Source of the DNA: Huiozyma naganishii CBS 8797
Taxonomy: Eukaryota > Ascomycota > Saccharomycetes > Saccharomycetales > Saccharomycetaceae
NCBI RefSeq assembly: GCF_000348985.1
Contig: NC_035923.1
Span: 1,302,001-1,366,000 of the forward strand
Direction: 5' to 3'
DNA length: 64,000 nt
Part shown: piece after piece, positions 36,912-47,071 of the stretch
Position numbering within the stretch: the first letter of the stretch is position 1
Layout of the letters: each line of letters begins with the position of its first letter
The notes under the pieces: model-generated
Seen by the model: only the letters and a program-made list of their open reading frames with translations
Database searches by the model: none
Told to the model about the DNA's origin: nothing
Translations under genes and position numbers: made by a program

Positions 36912-38945
36912 TCATCTTAACTTCTCTTGTAATTCTATCATTTGTTGCACCTGTTGTTGCATCATTTCCTTCAAATCCTCTACGTCATTTTCGAGCTCCT
37001 CCACACGCTCCGTCTTTTCACCAAGAAGTTGTAGCGCAGTCTCTAATTGAGCTTGTAAAGTAGTTACTTGCCGCTGGAGGTCTTCGTTTTTCAATTTGAT
37101 CTTTTTAGTCTCGTCGTTCTCCTCCATCAACTTCAATATCTCACTGTTGCTGGCGTCCTTCTCCTCTTGCAGTGTCTCGTACGCTTGCTGCAATGAGGAG
37201 AGTTCGCTTTCTAGACGCCTCACCTCTGACCCCAACCTGCTTACCAGTTGGGTGTTTATCTGTTGTGCAGAGGCAGCGTTACTGACCGCATTCGTTTCAT
37301 TTATCACAGTGTTATTTTCTGAGGGTCCGTTATTCACCATTTGAGTTAGACTTGATTTACGGCGAGAAGCCGCCAAGTTGAGCAATGATGCGGAGCTTTT
37401 CTTATTGTTCAATGACTTGAGGGCGGATGCCTCCTCCGGGATATCCCCCAGACCATTGAAAAAACTGTTATTCCTTGAGTCCGTTAGAACAGGGGTGGTG
37501 GGCATGGAACTGCTGCCGTTATTCATGAACAGTTCTTGGGTCTCTACACGCGAAAGGTCTGGTGTACCAGTTGACATCAAGAGCTCCTCGTTTATCGGCG
37601 ACTCATGTACATCCTGCGACACTGAAGATGCCCATTCATTCTCCAACTTCTTCAACAAATCTTGATCCTCCTCGAAGGGCGGCATGCTATGGGTAGTCGT
37701 TTTCGCGGCCGGTTGTAAGATAGTACCCTCCAATTGGCTTCTTTGGAGAGCGTATTTTTTTTGGAGAAGAGCGTAATCGTCCCTTAGATCATCACAATTT
37801 TTGTTCAAAGCGTTGACATTCTCCCTCAATTTTGTGATTGTGGATTGCGCTACTACACGTTCCGACTCCGTGTCCCCTAACTTTACTTGTACATCTCTTA
37901 GCGACTCCTTTGTCTGTTTCAACTGGGTAGACAGTTTTGAATTTTCCTCTTGCAGGGACTCCATTTCTGATTTTAGTTTCGCTAGCTTGGAGTTCAACGA
38001 GAATTCTATACTGTTCCAGTTACTCTTGGAGGAGTTGAACTGTTCTTGCAACATCGCATACTGTGTGCTCCAGTCCTCATTCGATTTGGAGTCCGTCTCC
38101 GCGGAGCCCTGCAAAGTGACATTTTCGAGCTGGATCCGTAACTGTTCGAGCTTCGTCTCCAAGGAATTGATTTGTTCACAAGATGATTCTTTGAGCAGAT
38201 TGAGTTCGTGGGTGGATTTTACTTTCTCTGTTTCGAGCGTCTCTTGCAATTTGCTCAGCTCGTTTTGCAAACGGGAGCTCTCATTTCGCACGGAGTCCGC
38301 TTCATCTGTCTTCTCACTCAATGCTAACTGTAATCGCTGCACGAGCTCGGTTTGTCCGGAGTACTGCTTGATTTCGTCAAGGGAGTCATCCAATTTCCTC
38401 TGCAGCTGAGAGTTCTGTTGCGACAGGGCGTCTGTGCCGCGCCGCGTCTCGGAGAGTTCCCCTCTGCACCGCTTCAGCATACTCCCAAGCGAGTCTATCG
38501 TCTTCGAACTGTCCCTCAATTTCTGAAGCGATTGTTCATTATCAGCCCTCAATTTCTCAACGGTTGCGTCCTTCTCCTTCACCAACCGCATGAGACTGGA
38601 GTCGTCCTTCGCACTCAATTTGTCCTGCAAATACCTAATATGCGGGGCCAACAGCGCCAAAAGTGCCACGGCGTCCATCTCCGTCACCGTTTCGGGCACC
38701 CATTTACTGTAGAGGTCAGTATCGTACGCTGCCGTACCAGCGGCGCCGAAACCACCTTCAATCCCAGCAGCAGCAGCATCATCATTGACCTCGAGGGGAT
38801 CTTGAACAACCCCATCCTTCGAAACCACTGCCGGTTCAGGTGTAACAGCACTGCCTCCAGGTCTTCCGACCCTGGACTTTTTCTTCCCCTTCCGCGCAGC
38901 GAGCGACAGCCGTTGCTCCAGCGAAAGCTTCTTCTCCACAGACAT
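36912..38945 (-). CDS. SGM1: Sgm1, Golgi-associated coiled-coil protein
   Basis: 677 residues from ATG 38945 (707 in S. cerevisiae). The upstream extension to 39053 is open, but Sgm1 starts with a KKLSLEERLSLA-type motif that matches MSVEKKLSLEQRLSLAARKG here. Almost the whole chain is heptad-rich coiled coil, with a Ser/Asn-rich break near 420-520 and a final conserved coiled coil (about 560-677) of the TMF type, which binds Rab6/Ypt6-family GTPases. Expected at the Golgi. Convergent with XPT1. Confidence 0.87.
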   Translation of the reverse strand: MSVEKKLSLEQRLSLAARKGKKKSRVGRPGGSAVTPEPAVVSKDGVVQDPLEVNDDAAAAGIEGGFGAAGTAAYDTDLYSKWVPETVTEMDAVALLALLAPHIRYLQDKLSAKDDSSLMRLVKEKDATVEKLRADNEQSLQKLRDSSKTIDSLGSMLKRCRGELSETRRGTDALSQQNSQLQRKLDDSLDEIKQYSGQTELVQRLQLALSEKTDEADSVRNESSRLQNELSKLQETLETEKVKSTHELNLLKESSCEQINSLETKLEQLRIQLENVTLQGSAETDSKSNEDWSTQYAMLQEQFNSSKSNWNSIEFSLNSKLAKLKSEMESLQEENSKLSTQLKQTKESLRDVQVKLGDTESERVVAQSTITKLRENVNALNKNCDDLRDDYALLQKKYALQRSQLEGTILQPAAKTTTHSMPPFEEDQDLLKKLENEWASSVSQDVHESPINEELLMSTGTPDLSRVETQELFMNNGSSSMPTTPVLTDSRNNSFFNGLGDIPEEASALKSLNNKKSSASLLNLAASRRKSSLTQMVNNGPSENNTVINETNAVSNAASAQQINTQLVSRLGSEVRRLESELSSLQQAYETLQEEKDASNSEILKLMEENDETKKIKLKNEDLQRQVTTLQAQLETALQLLGEKTERVEELENDVEDLKEMMQQQVQQMIELQEKLR

Positions 38946-39180
38946 TCCCCTTCCAATTGCTTGCCCAGCAACAGTACCAGCACCAATGCCAAGAACAATA
39001 CGGCCAGCTCGCGCCCTCAACGTCAGTCCGGTTCGTCCATCAATTTGTGTCATCGTCTCGAAAAGTTTTCTCGAATTCGCGCTGCTGTCGCAGTTTCAGC
39101 AGCCAGAAAGTAGCGATTTCGTGACCAACCCCCCTTGGGACCGGTACTAATGGGGCAGCCAGAAGAGCAGCAGGGAATCG

Positions 39181-39870
39181 TCAGCGCCCGGTACAGAACA
39201 CGAGCCGGACGTGGTCATGGTCCTTATGGATAAGACCGTGCCTCAGCAGCAACCAATACATCTCTGCGCAGTGGTCGTCGATTTCGAATGCGGTCTGCTC
39301 GATGGAACCGTCCCCTGCCACGAGCCGGCGCAGCAATGCAACCGCACGATGGACACTCGTCTGTGGGATCCGTCGTTGCAGCAATCGTGACTCAACCAGC
39401 TCTTCCAGGGCGGCCCACTGGCTGGCGTTCTCCCCATCTTGCTCTTGTTCTTGCTCCACGGGACGTGAAGACGGAGGTGAGGGCATGGACTGATCCTCAA
39501 GGTCAATTGATCCCTCGAGTGCCAGCAGAAGAGACTTCAATTGCTCATTTGTGGCAGTCTGAGCCGCCAGCGTCCGCTCCAGTCGCGAGTTGTGCTCACG
39601 CATCGACCGCAACCATTCCAAAGAAGTAGTTCGCCGTGTGGTCTGCGACACGGCAAGCAGGGACACGCCGATCGGGTCCGACCGCTCAGGGTACATCATT
39701 GGCCGTTTCAACAGGCTCTCGACGCCAGTCTTGCCCTCGGCGGGCCCCGCATCGCGCCTGTCCTGCCCGCGCAACACATCACGCGCCTGGGTCACAAAGT
39801 GGCGCTTGTTCTGCACCTGCGTCTGCAGCGTGCTCTCGTAAGAGCTCAGCATCTCAGCATCCATAGTCAT
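39181..39870 (-). CDS. MCM22: Mcm22, outer kinetochore CCAN subunit (CENP-K)
   Basis: 229 residues (239 in S. cerevisiae). The chain has an N-terminal coiled coil (ESTLQTQVQNKRHFVTQARDVL), the conserved stretch LLKRPMMYPERSDPIGVSL and a C-terminal helical part. Mcm22 forms the Ctf3-Mcm16-Mcm22 module of the inner kinetochore and helps chromosome and minichromosome segregation. Codons are very GC-rich compared with NMD5 or UTP9. A second ATG lies two codons after the first. Order SGM1-MCM22-TIM8 matches YJR134C-YJR135W-A. Confidence 0.87.
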   Translation of the reverse strand: MTMDAEMLSSYESTLQTQVQNKRHFVTQARDVLRGQDRRDAGPAEGKTGVESLLKRPMMYPERSDPIGVSLLAVSQTTRRTTSLEWLRSMREHNSRLERTLAAQTATNEQLKSLLLALEGSIDLEDQSMPSPPSSRPVEQEQEQDGENASQWAALEELVESRLLQRRIPQTSVHRAVALLRRLVAGDGSIEQTAFEIDDHCAEMYWLLLRHGLIHKDHDHVRLVFCTGR

Positions 39871-40031
39871 GGCTCACTGGGACTCCACAATAGTGCTCTA
39901 TCCGTCCCTCCAACCATCTGTGATTCGTCTGTCCCAATTATATCTTTTACTTTAGAATCAGTCCATTAAGGACTGAACCATGAGAAGCAGGCTTCTCGTT
40001 ACAACTACACACTCACACTTCCCCACGATTC

Positions 40032-40292
40032 ATGTCAGCGGCAAACGGTATGGCGAGTGCGCTCGATGACGGGCAGAAGAAAGAGATGGCGACGTTCTTG
40101 GACGGCGAGAATGCCAAGCAGAAGATCCAGTCCGCGGTGCACCGTTTCAACGAGAGCTGCTTCCAGAAGTGCGTGGCCTCTGTCCAGAGCCCTACACTCT
40201 CCGCAGAGGAGGAGAACTGTTTGTCCGGCTGCGTGAACAGGTTCCTCGACGTTAGTATAAGGGTTGCGAACGGGATCCAGGGATCCAGGTGA
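40032..40292 (+). CDS. TIM8: Mitochondrial small Tim chaperone Tim8
   Basis: 86 residues (87 in S. cerevisiae). The twin CX3C motif is complete: C43/C47 and C63/C67, separated by 15 residues, typical of Tim8. With Tim13 it escorts hydrophobic proteins such as Tim23 across the intermembrane space. Only 92 bp separate its stop from that of convergent TTI2. Confidence 0.95.
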   Translation: MSAANGMASALDDGQKKEMATFLDGENAKQKIQSAVHRFNESCFQKCVASVQSPTLSAEEENCLSGCVNRFLDVSIRVANGIQGSR

Positions 40293-40384
40293 ATTCCATT
40301 TTCGATGCAGATGCCGTCTGACCTATACCTATATCTATCTATACACACATTTATATATGCACAATGCTGGTGTAACGAGTCTCG

Positions 40385-41566
40385 TCAAGTGTCCAGTGGG
40401 ATCCGGGCTTCCAGCCCGAGAACTATCTTACCGATAGCCTCCGTTGTCGCTCCCTCCGATTCGCACTTGTGCCGGATGATACGGAACAGTGCGTTCAAAT
40501 CGTACCTGTGCGCAGCAACTCTCTCGCTGGGACACACGTCGACAAGTGTCTCCACACAACCTAACAGTGCCGTGACAATATCATCAGCTACCGTGAAGAA
40601 CGGATCGCTCACAATACACTCCCCCAAAGTGTACACTGTGCGCTGCAACAGCACCACGGACAGTGGACCCATCTTGCTCAGTAACTCGCTCAATGTGGTC
40701 AGTAACTGGACCGTCAGCGTAGGATACTTGACCCCGAGACGCGGTATCAGCCCTCGCAGCACGATCTCACTGCACATACTCTGCAAATGCCTGAAGTACT
40801 CGAGAGTGTCGCTGAATTCTACACGGTACAGCGCGATCAACGCGGGGAATACACTCCTCCACACACGTGTGGTATCCATCGTACTGTACAGTGTGGGGAC
40901 CAAGTAGCACATGTTCTTAAGAACGGGTTCGAACAGCAAGAACAGTCCAGTGCTGCTAAAGGGCACCCAGTGCTCAGGGTCTCGGAAGACCTCGACAAAT
41001 GCATGCACCAATTGAACACCTTGCACTCTCAAGGGTATATCATGAGGGTCATCCAACAGATTGAGGATCCCAGGCGTGATCCATCGCAACTCTACTGAAA
41101 CATCACGATGCTGTAAATGCAATAGAACAATGTAGAACAGCCCAACGTGCTTCCAGCCACCTTGAGATTTCCAACGGGACCGTATCTCGTCCTCTTGTGA
41201 GGAGACACCTAACACTGGGTTTAACCCGGGAGCTACGCGGTTTCGTCTCTTCGCACTACTGCCATCGCCCAAGTTCAACAGTAGATGCGGCTTCAAAAGC
41301 GGGATCAAATCCACGTATAAAGGGTCCCCATCTGTAGCATCCCACAGGGTGTTAACAAACTTTATTACACATTGCGCCTTCTTAGCATCCTGGTCCAAAG
41401 CGAAACACGACAGTTGTTGGATCAGATGTATAGTAGTCCCCCGGGATATTTCGTCGCCCTGACGTTTTACTTCGTTCACAGCTGTCTCAATTTCACACAA
41501 AGAAACATCTTCAGACCTCTCTGAAGTAGCGACCTTTTCTATAAACTGTGATATGGCACTACTCAT
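40385..41566 (-). CDS. TTI2: Tti2, TTT complex subunit
   Basis: 393 residues from ATG 41566 (421 in S. cerevisiae); upstream codons in frame are not ATG. The chain is helical and HEAT-like without catalytic motifs. The conserved stretches WITPGILNLLDDPHDIPLRVQG and LKNMCYLVPTLY fit Tti2, which acts with Tel2 and Tti1 to fold and stabilise PIKK kinases (Tor, Mec1, Tel1). Identity rests on gene order TIM8-TTI2-MET5 (YJR135W-A to YJR137C) plus these patterns. Confidence 0.85.
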   Translation of the reverse strand: MSSAISQFIEKVATSERSEDVSLCEIETAVNEVKRQGDEISRGTTIHLIQQLSCFALDQDAKKAQCVIKFVNTLWDATDGDPLYVDLIPLLKPHLLLNLGDGSSAKRRNRVAPGLNPVLGVSSQEDEIRSRWKSQGGWKHVGLFYIVLLHLQHRDVSVELRWITPGILNLLDDPHDIPLRVQGVQLVHAFVEVFRDPEHWVPFSSTGLFLLFEPVLKNMCYLVPTLYSTMDTTRVWRSVFPALIALYRVEFSDTLEYFRHLQSMCSEIVLRGLIPRLGVKYPTLTVQLLTTLSELLSKMGPLSVVLLQRTVYTLGECIVSDPFFTVADDIVTALLGCVETLVDVCPSERVAAHRYDLNALFRIIRHKCESEGATTEAIGKIVLGLEARIPLDT

Positions 41567-41790
41567 CGCCGTCTTCACGTCCCATTAAAACAGTGCTTAC
41601 CATACTCATCATATTACACTACAAACAAAATCGACCAAAAAAAAGTGGAAGATTATAAGCTGTGAAGGTCACCCAAACAGATTGTAACAGTAACAGAATA
41701 CCTCGATTGGAGAATATACAGAAATAAATACAGGTATTTGCTTGGTAATAAATAAGTAAACCATTATGTGGTGGAATCCCAGAGGCCATT

Positions 41791-44700
41791 TCAGAATGCG
41801 TCCTCAGCGACGTCGTCGTGGAAGTACTTCCCCTCCAAAGTGGGCTTAATAATCCCAACTCTGACGACGAAATCACCGAAGTGTTCACCTTCCTCTCTTT
41901 CGAAAACCCACCTCTTGAACATCGGCTTCAAGATGTCCAGGATATCGTCATCCTTGATCGAAGCTTTATACAATTTGTTCAGTCTCTCACCGTAGTAACC
42001 ACCACCAAGCATCAAGTTGTACGTGTGTGGGGCCTTCCCAATCAACGCTATTTCCGCTAACCATGGACGAGAACAACCGTTGGGGCACCCTGTCATTCTC
42101 AAAACAATAGAGTCATGACGTAGACCGTACTCTTCCAGAACATCCTCAATTTGAGTGATTAGAACGGGTAGGTAACGTTCGGATTCGGCCATAGCCAAAC
42201 CACACGTTGGCAACCCAACACACGAGGAGGAGGATTGTCTTAGCCCGCTCAGTTCCGTGTTATCCAGGGAGTACTTCTTCATCAACGCCTTGACCGCATC
42301 CAAGTGCTCGTCCTTGATACTGGAGATTACAACGTGCTGGTTACCAGTAAGCCTGAAATTACCGGAGCCCTGCTTCTGCATCAACTCGGCAATCTTGCGT
42401 AGACCCGTCTTCTGTGCCCGGTCCGGTGTGTCCTCCACCCTACCGTTCTCGATGAACGCGGTGAAGTGGTTCAATCCCGTCTCGTCCTTGACCCAGCCGA
42501 AGTAGTCGATGTTTGACTTGATCTCGAATGGCTGCTCTGGGTCGAACTTGTGGCCCCAAAGCTCCTCAACCTTCTCCTTGAAAACCTCCTTCGTCATGTC
42601 GTCAATGGTGTACTTTAACCGCGCGTGCTTACGGTCCGTTCTGGACCCGTTGTCCCTCTGGATTATCATGACAGCCTCGATGGCAGCCACGACCTCCTCT
42701 GGCGCGACAAACCCAAGCAGCGAACCTGTTCTGGGGTACGTCTTCTTGTTGTTGTGTGTGGTACCCATACCACCACCTGTGTACATGTTGTAGCCCTTGA
42801 CGATGTCCGTCGCAGGGTCCACAATGGCAATCAAACCGACATCGCTCGACCAAACATCGACGTCGTTGTAGGGAGGGACCGTAATGTTGACCTTGAACTT
42901 CCTTGGTAGGTACACGGGGCTGTAAAGCGGCTCGATGTCGACCAGGGAGTTGCCGGCCACCAGAGCCTTCTTCGTTGGTTGGGCCGCCTTCTCTGTTGCC
43001 GAAATCTCTTCCCAGTTGGAGTCGTAGTCTCTCTCATCAGGACCCTGCAGCCAGATTTCATAGTAAGCAGTCGTCTTTGGTAGAAAGTGTTCCGAGATCT
43101 TAGCACCCATTTCAGAAACTTGTTCGTGAACCTTAGCATTGGCTGGCAACGCTGAACACATAACATTTCTGTTAACGTCACCACAAGCGGCCAAAGTGTC
43201 CATCAAAGTAGAGTTCATTGCCCTGATGCTATGTTTCAAGTTTTTCTTCAATATACCGTGAAGTTGGAATGTAGCTCTCGTGGTTATCTTTAAAGTACCG
43301 TTACCGTCTTCATCAGATAGTCTGTTGACAGCCAACCACTGTTCTGGGGTAGCAACCCCGCCTGGTAACCTGACTCTCGACATGAAACTGTACAGCGGCT
43401 CCATACCTTGAGCTTTACGAATATCTCTGATATCACGGTCATCTTGCATGTAACAACCATGGAACTTCGTCAATTGCTGATCATGTGCATGGATTGCCAA
43501 AGTAGATTGATCGTTCAAACCTTCCACAATTGTACCTCTTAAGAAATCTGAGTTGATTTTCATATCTTCGTTGGTGTAAGGTTTGTCTTCAGGAACATCA
43601 GCGCCAGAAACACCGAGAACTTCCCACAACTGCTTCTCCCACTCAGCGTATCCAGTTTGATACCCATCAGCGTCTTGGTCATCACCGAGCCCTAGGGGGA
43701 CGATTGGATTGGCAGTCAACAATTCTAACCGGGCAAACAGGTCCTTCGCAGGTTTGTTGTAATAACGAGCATCCTCCTTCCGTGGCCAGTATTGGGAGTC
43801 ACCAAGACCAAAAACAGAGAAGTTCAGCGAGGCTAGGTCCACGTCTAAGGAGCCTTTCAACTCCTCCCAGAAGGTCTTCCCGTCCTGTGGGAATTCACCT
43901 TGCCCCGCGGTAGACGTGACAAGATCACGTTTTCTTCGCCTGCTAGATCCTCCAGAATGATATCGTCCATGGAGAGAACCGTGGACTTCAGACCTCTTGC
44001 AGAGGCACGATTGCCCAGTCTCTTGGCCAAGGCAGTGGCGCTGCCACCGTCCGACGCGTAGTAGATGTGCAGCGGCGGACCGGACACGCCCTTCCAGCAG
44101 CTGGTCGTACGCGGCTTTGGCGCGGTTCTCAACCTTTCTCGAGATGACATCGCTGGCCGACGCCTCAATGTCTCTGGCCAGTTCGGGGGTCCTCTTGGTC
44201 AACAGCGACAGCTTGTTCTCGCGGTCCAGGAAAGACTGCAATTCCTTTCTGATGACGGCGGAGTCCAGCGTGAACGCGGCGTCGTCCGCGTCCTTGGCAG
44301 GGTTGTACCGGTAAAGCGGCCAGTACCCGCACTCAACAGCGTTCTTCGTCTCCCGCAGCACCTCCAGCGGCGTGTCCTTCTCAGACGAGTAAGGCAGGTA
44401 GGCTAGCACCACGGAGGGTCCGTTGAACGCAGAGGCCTCTAGAAACGCGGCAAGCAGCTGTGTGTACGAGGAGTACACCGCGACGGACGCGACGTACACG
44501 TCGTGGAAGTTCATGGCGTAGAGCCCCACGTTCTTCTTGTGGCGCGGGTTGGCCCTGCTCTTCTCGTACGGTTCTGAGTCGATGATCAGCAAGTTGATGT
44601 TCTTCTTGGACGCCAGGACCTGGTGGACCCCGGAGTGGCCCAGGTCGTAGGACCAGGCGTCGGAGCCGACGAGCCAGTGCGACTTGAACTGGAAGCACTC

Positions 44701-46065
44701 CTCGCGCGGCGCCACCTTCAGCAGGTCCAGCGCAACGGCGGAGTCCTGGTTCGACTGCAAAATGTTGAAGATCTTGGCGGCGACCTCGTTGGCTGCGCCG
44801 AGCTCCGCATCGCCCAGGTTCGCGTCGTGAAGCGCCACCCACTGGGACAGGAGTTGCACGAGCTCCCCAGCGTCCTCGGTGTGGTACAGTGAGGGGTCGA
44901 GCGACTTCTTGACAAGGGCGACCAGCTCGCCTCTCGCTTCGTCTTGTCTCAAGAAAGAGCCAAACCCGTACTCTGGTGCGGCCACGTTGGCCGTGTCGCT
45001 GCCGTACTCGTTGATGATGTCCAGGTTCGTGGAGAACAACTCATGCAGCACCTTCAAGTATGCGGTTTCCAGTTTCACGACGTTGGCCACGGACTCGGCG
45101 AATTGAGTCGCCGCTGGAGAAGTGGTTGGCTTTCCTAGGTACAGGTGTTGATCTGGGTTATCACTCCTGACGTTGTCCACGATCTTTTGTAAAACAGTCT
45201 TGTCATTTTGCTCCAATACACCAAGGTTAGTCAAGACGACCTGGTCTATATTCTTTTGGGCCAAAATACCGAAATCTTGAAAGATGTCTAGGAGCAATGG
45301 GGAAAACCCCGTTTGTGTTTCATTGGACCGTTGTAGGACCACGATCTTAGTGATTGTGGATGGGAGTGTGGAAACGAATGCCTCGAATTTCCATGGACGA
45401 TACGTCTTTATATTCAATAGCAGAACTTTTAAACCGGGTGCAAACTCGGCCAATTGTGAACCGTATGGAGAGAGATTAATAACCAAGACGGTAGGTTCTG
45501 CAGGGGATGCTAAGACATCAAATGGAGCGACTGCAGTTTCAACGGTCTCTTTGTCCAAGTCTGGTAATTTCAATTCATCTTGTAAAGTTTGTTCGGAGGC
45601 CCTTACGAAATCGATAAAATGGAACACGGGGGTTGCAGTCTTTAAAGCAATCTCATATGCAGAGGCACCGTTTTCTGCCACGTCATCCAAGCTATAAGAG
45701 ACGAATGTCGGGAAATCCAAATCTTTTAATGCTGGGATCACGGAGTAGTCCTGTAAATCCAAGTCAACATTGATCACGACAGGGTACCCTCTCAGAGTGT
45801 ACAAGTGTGGAAGACCCTTCAATACAGAAGTCTCATCGGCAAACACACTGGTCAGAGTATGCTTATCGGCGTTAGCGGCGATTGTACCAAATGGATCCTG
45901 CGTTTGCAACAATCTCGTGCAATTGGGCCCAATCTCATACTGCGTCGCTACTGAGCTCTTAGTGGGCGCCACGTAATAACTCGCTGAACCGGTCACCAGG
46001 CTCGAGCGCAAGTCTACCAACTCCTCGAGGACCTGTTTCAAGGTCAATGCGGTAGTCAGTGTCAT
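41791..46065 (-). CDS. MET5: Sulfite reductase beta subunit, copy 1 (with compensated frameshifts)
   Basis: 1424 residues from ATG 46063-46065 (1442 in S. cerevisiae). The order is an N-terminal pyruvate:ferredoxin-oxidoreductase-like region, a flavodoxin-like domain, and a C-terminal sulfite reductase hemoprotein domain with the Fe4S4-siroheme cysteines (SSSSCVGLPTCGLA and MTGCPNGCSRP). With Met10 it reduces sulfite to sulfide in methionine synthesis. Two places are out of frame relative to copy 2 and yeast Met5: an extra base near 44086 with a missing base near 43921 scrambles about 55 residues of the flavodoxin-like domain, and an extra base near 42974 with a missing base near 43004 scrambles about 10. 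Both pairs restore the frame. They look like consensus errors; otherwise this copy is damaged. Confidence 0.93.
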   Translation of the reverse strand: MTLTTALTLKQVLEELVDLRSSLVTGSASYYVAPTKSSVATQYEIGPNCTRLLQTQDPFGTIAANADKHTLTSVFADETSVLKGLPHLYTLRGYPVVINVDLDLQDYSVIPALKDLDFPTFVSYSLDDVAENGASAYEIALKTATPVFHFIDFVRASEQTLQDELKLPDLDKETVETAVAPFDVLASPAEPTVLVINLSPYGSQLAEFAPGLKVLLLNIKTYRPWKFEAFVSTLPSTITKIVVLQRSNETQTGFSPLLLDIFQDFGILAQKNIDQVVLTNLGVLEQNDKTVLQKIVDNVRSDNPDQHLYLGKPTTSPAATQFAESVANVVKLETAYLKVLHELFSTNLDIINEYGSDTANVAAPEYGFGSFLRQDEARGELVALVKKSLDPSLYHTEDAGELVQLLSQWVALHDANLGDAELGAANEVAAKIFNILQSNQDSAVALDLLKVAPREECFQFKSHWLVGSDAWSYDLGHSGVHQVLASKKNINLLIIDSEPYEKSRANPRHKKNVGLYAMNFHDVYVASVAVYSSYTQLLAAFLEASAFNGPSVVLAYLPYSSEKDTPLEVLRETKNAVECGYWPLYRYNPAKDADDAAFTLDSAVIRKELQSFLDRENKLSLLTKRTPELARDIEASASDVISRKVENRAKAAYDQLLEGRVRSAAAHLLRVGRWQRHCLGQETGQSCLCKRSEVHGSLHGRYHSGGSSRRRKRDLVTSTAGQGEFPQDGKTFWEELKGSLDVDLASLNFSVFGLGDSQYWPRKEDARYYNKPAKDLFARLELLTANPIVPLGLGDDQDADGYQTGYAEWEKQLWEVLGVSGADVPEDKPYTNEDMKINSDFLRGTIVEGLNDQSTLAIHAHDQQLTKFHGCYMQDDRDIRDIRKAQGMEPLYSFMSRVRLPGGVATPEQWLAVNRLSDEDGNGTLKITTRATFQLHGILKKNLKHSIRAMNSTLMDTLAACGDVNRNVMCSALPANAKVHEQVSEMGAKISEHFLPKTTAYYEIWLQGPDERDYDSNWEEISATEKAAQPTKKALVAGNSLVDIEPLYSPVYLPRKFKVNITVPPYNDVDVWSSDVGLIAIVDPATDIVKGYNMYTGGGMGTTHNNKKTYPRTGSLLGFVAPEEVVAAIEAVMIIQRDNGSRTDRKHARLKYTIDDMTKEVFKEKVEELWGHKFDPEQPFEIKSNIDYFGWVKDETGLNHFTAFIENGRVEDTPDRAQKTGLRKIAELMQKQGSGNFRLTGNQHVVISSIKDEHLDAVKALMKKYSLDNTELSGLRQSSSSCVGLPTCGLAMAESERYLPVLITQIEDVLEEYGLRHDSIVLRMTGCPNGCSRPWLAEIALIGKAPHTYNLMLGGGYYGERLNKLYKASIKDDDILDILKPMFKRWVFEREEGEHFGDFVVRVGIIKPTLEGKYFHDDVAEDAF
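42193..43161. repeat. MET5 near-identity island A, copy 1
   Basis: 969 bp nearly identical to 51861-52829 at a constant offset of 9668. Sequence on both sides is clearly diverged between the two genes, so the edges are sharp. Apart from one or two substitutions, the differences I see are single-base indels. Confidence 0.92.
43595..45184. repeat. MET5 near-identity island B, copy 1
   Basis: 1590 bp nearly identical to 53263-54852, again at offset 9668. I see only a handful of substitutions plus the two single-base indels noted for copy 1. The segment 43162-43594 between islands A and B is diverged from its partner but has no net length change. Confidence 0.92.
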
Positions 46066-46960
46066 TCGCGTGTTAGTGTTTCTTTCCAAAGCGAGAGCGA
46101 ACAACGAACCACTGCAATCAATTGTCAATTGAGCGAACCGAAAGGGAATATACGAAGAGATAGCAACTGTCGAAAAAGGTGCTTTTCTTGGTCCTCAATT
46201 GGCCTGTTTCTTATAAAGCAATCAGCCTCGCAAGCAGTTGTAGATTACTAATTCAGCGTGCTTCCTGGATCTCATCCTCACAGTTGTTGAGAGACAGCTC
46301 GAGATGTCCCCGCTTCTGCTCGCCCGATGGAAGCCACAGTTTCTCCGAAAAGTGTGTTGAAACTGAAAAGTTTTCTCTTTTCGCAGTGAAGATGCACAGC
46401 CGTGCGGTGCAACACCGAGTCGCTCGGGTAGTCATACACACCAGTTACTGACGGAGCGGTTACAGGCGGTGGACGGCTAGTCAGTTGGCTGATGATGCTG
46501 TTTGTTGCTTGGGGGAGGGGAGTGGGACGTGCAATGTCTGTCCCAGAAAAACAGGCCCACTTGGTACAATTGTGACAGTCTCAGTCCTAGGGGGCATGGT
46601 CCTCGCAAGTCAATGGTGTTACTCTTTGACAAAGGGGATAAGTGCGGGGAAGTGTTTTCATACCGTTATTTGTATAGCACACTTGATTATTTACCAAAAC
46701 AATGCTCTTAGCGGCCTCTTTGGGGAAGTATGGCTCGTTTTAGATGAAAAATGCTCCCCTTAACACTAGAAAAAATGCGTGCTTTACTTACTTAACGCTA
46801 CAATATAAACTATATTTCTGGTCCATGGTGTTTTTGAGGTTGTTATTTACTTCTGGGTGCTGTAAAACGTTTCTGAAATGACGTTCTGCACCAGTTAAAC
46901 AAATTAAAATAATTTAGATTTCCACTATATAAAGACCAGGAGTTTCCAAAACTTTTAAAT
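46066..46960. other. MET5 copy 1 upstream region
   Basis: 895 bp between MET5 copy 1 and the tRNA gene. The only site that I can support is the Met31/32 motif. The right part is AT-rich with TATA-like sequence just before the tRNA. No LTR or gene is recognised, although tRNA 5' flanks often carry them. Confidence 0.6.
46333..46342 (-). promoter_or_regulatory. Met31/Met32 site upstream of MET5 copy 1
   Basis: GCCACAGTTT on the plus strand is AAACTGTGGC read towards MET5, a perfect Met31/Met32 core. It is about 270 bp upstream of the ATG, the usual range. It predicts induction with the sulfur-assimilation regulon under methionine limitation. Confidence 0.72.
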
Positions 46961-47064
46961 GAAGCGGTGGCTCAATGGTAGAGCTTTCGACTCCAGTTAA
47001 ATCCTGGGTATTCCGGAAAACGATTGCAATCGAAGGGTTGCAGGTTCAATTCCTGTCCGTTTCA
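46961..47064 (+). tRNA. tRNA-Trp (CCA) with a 32-nt intron
   Basis: The 5' acceptor GAAGCGG pairs with CCGTTTC, with discriminator A at 47064. D-arm (A box GTGGCTCAATGGTAGAG) and T-arm (B box GGTTCAATTCC) are complete. The anticodon loop reads CT-CCA-G followed by the intron at 46997-47028, then A and TCGAA closing the anticodon stem. The mature tRNA is 72 nt, as in S. cerevisiae, whose tRNA-Trp carries a 34-nt intron at the same place. Position 37 here is G where S. cerevisiae has A. Confidence 0.96.
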
Positions 47065-47071
47065 TTTTTTT
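47065..47071 (+). terminator. RNA polymerase III terminator of tRNA-Trp
   Basis: A run of seven T begins directly after the discriminator base, and a second T run follows at 47074-47080. Both are sufficient for Pol III termination. Confidence 0.85.

Noticed and set aside
44381..44842. Long antisense frame within MET5 copy 1, with an identical partner at 54049-54510
   Set aside because: Identity is inherited from island B of MET5; the arginine- and glycine-rich product is the typical shadow of a GC-rich coding region.
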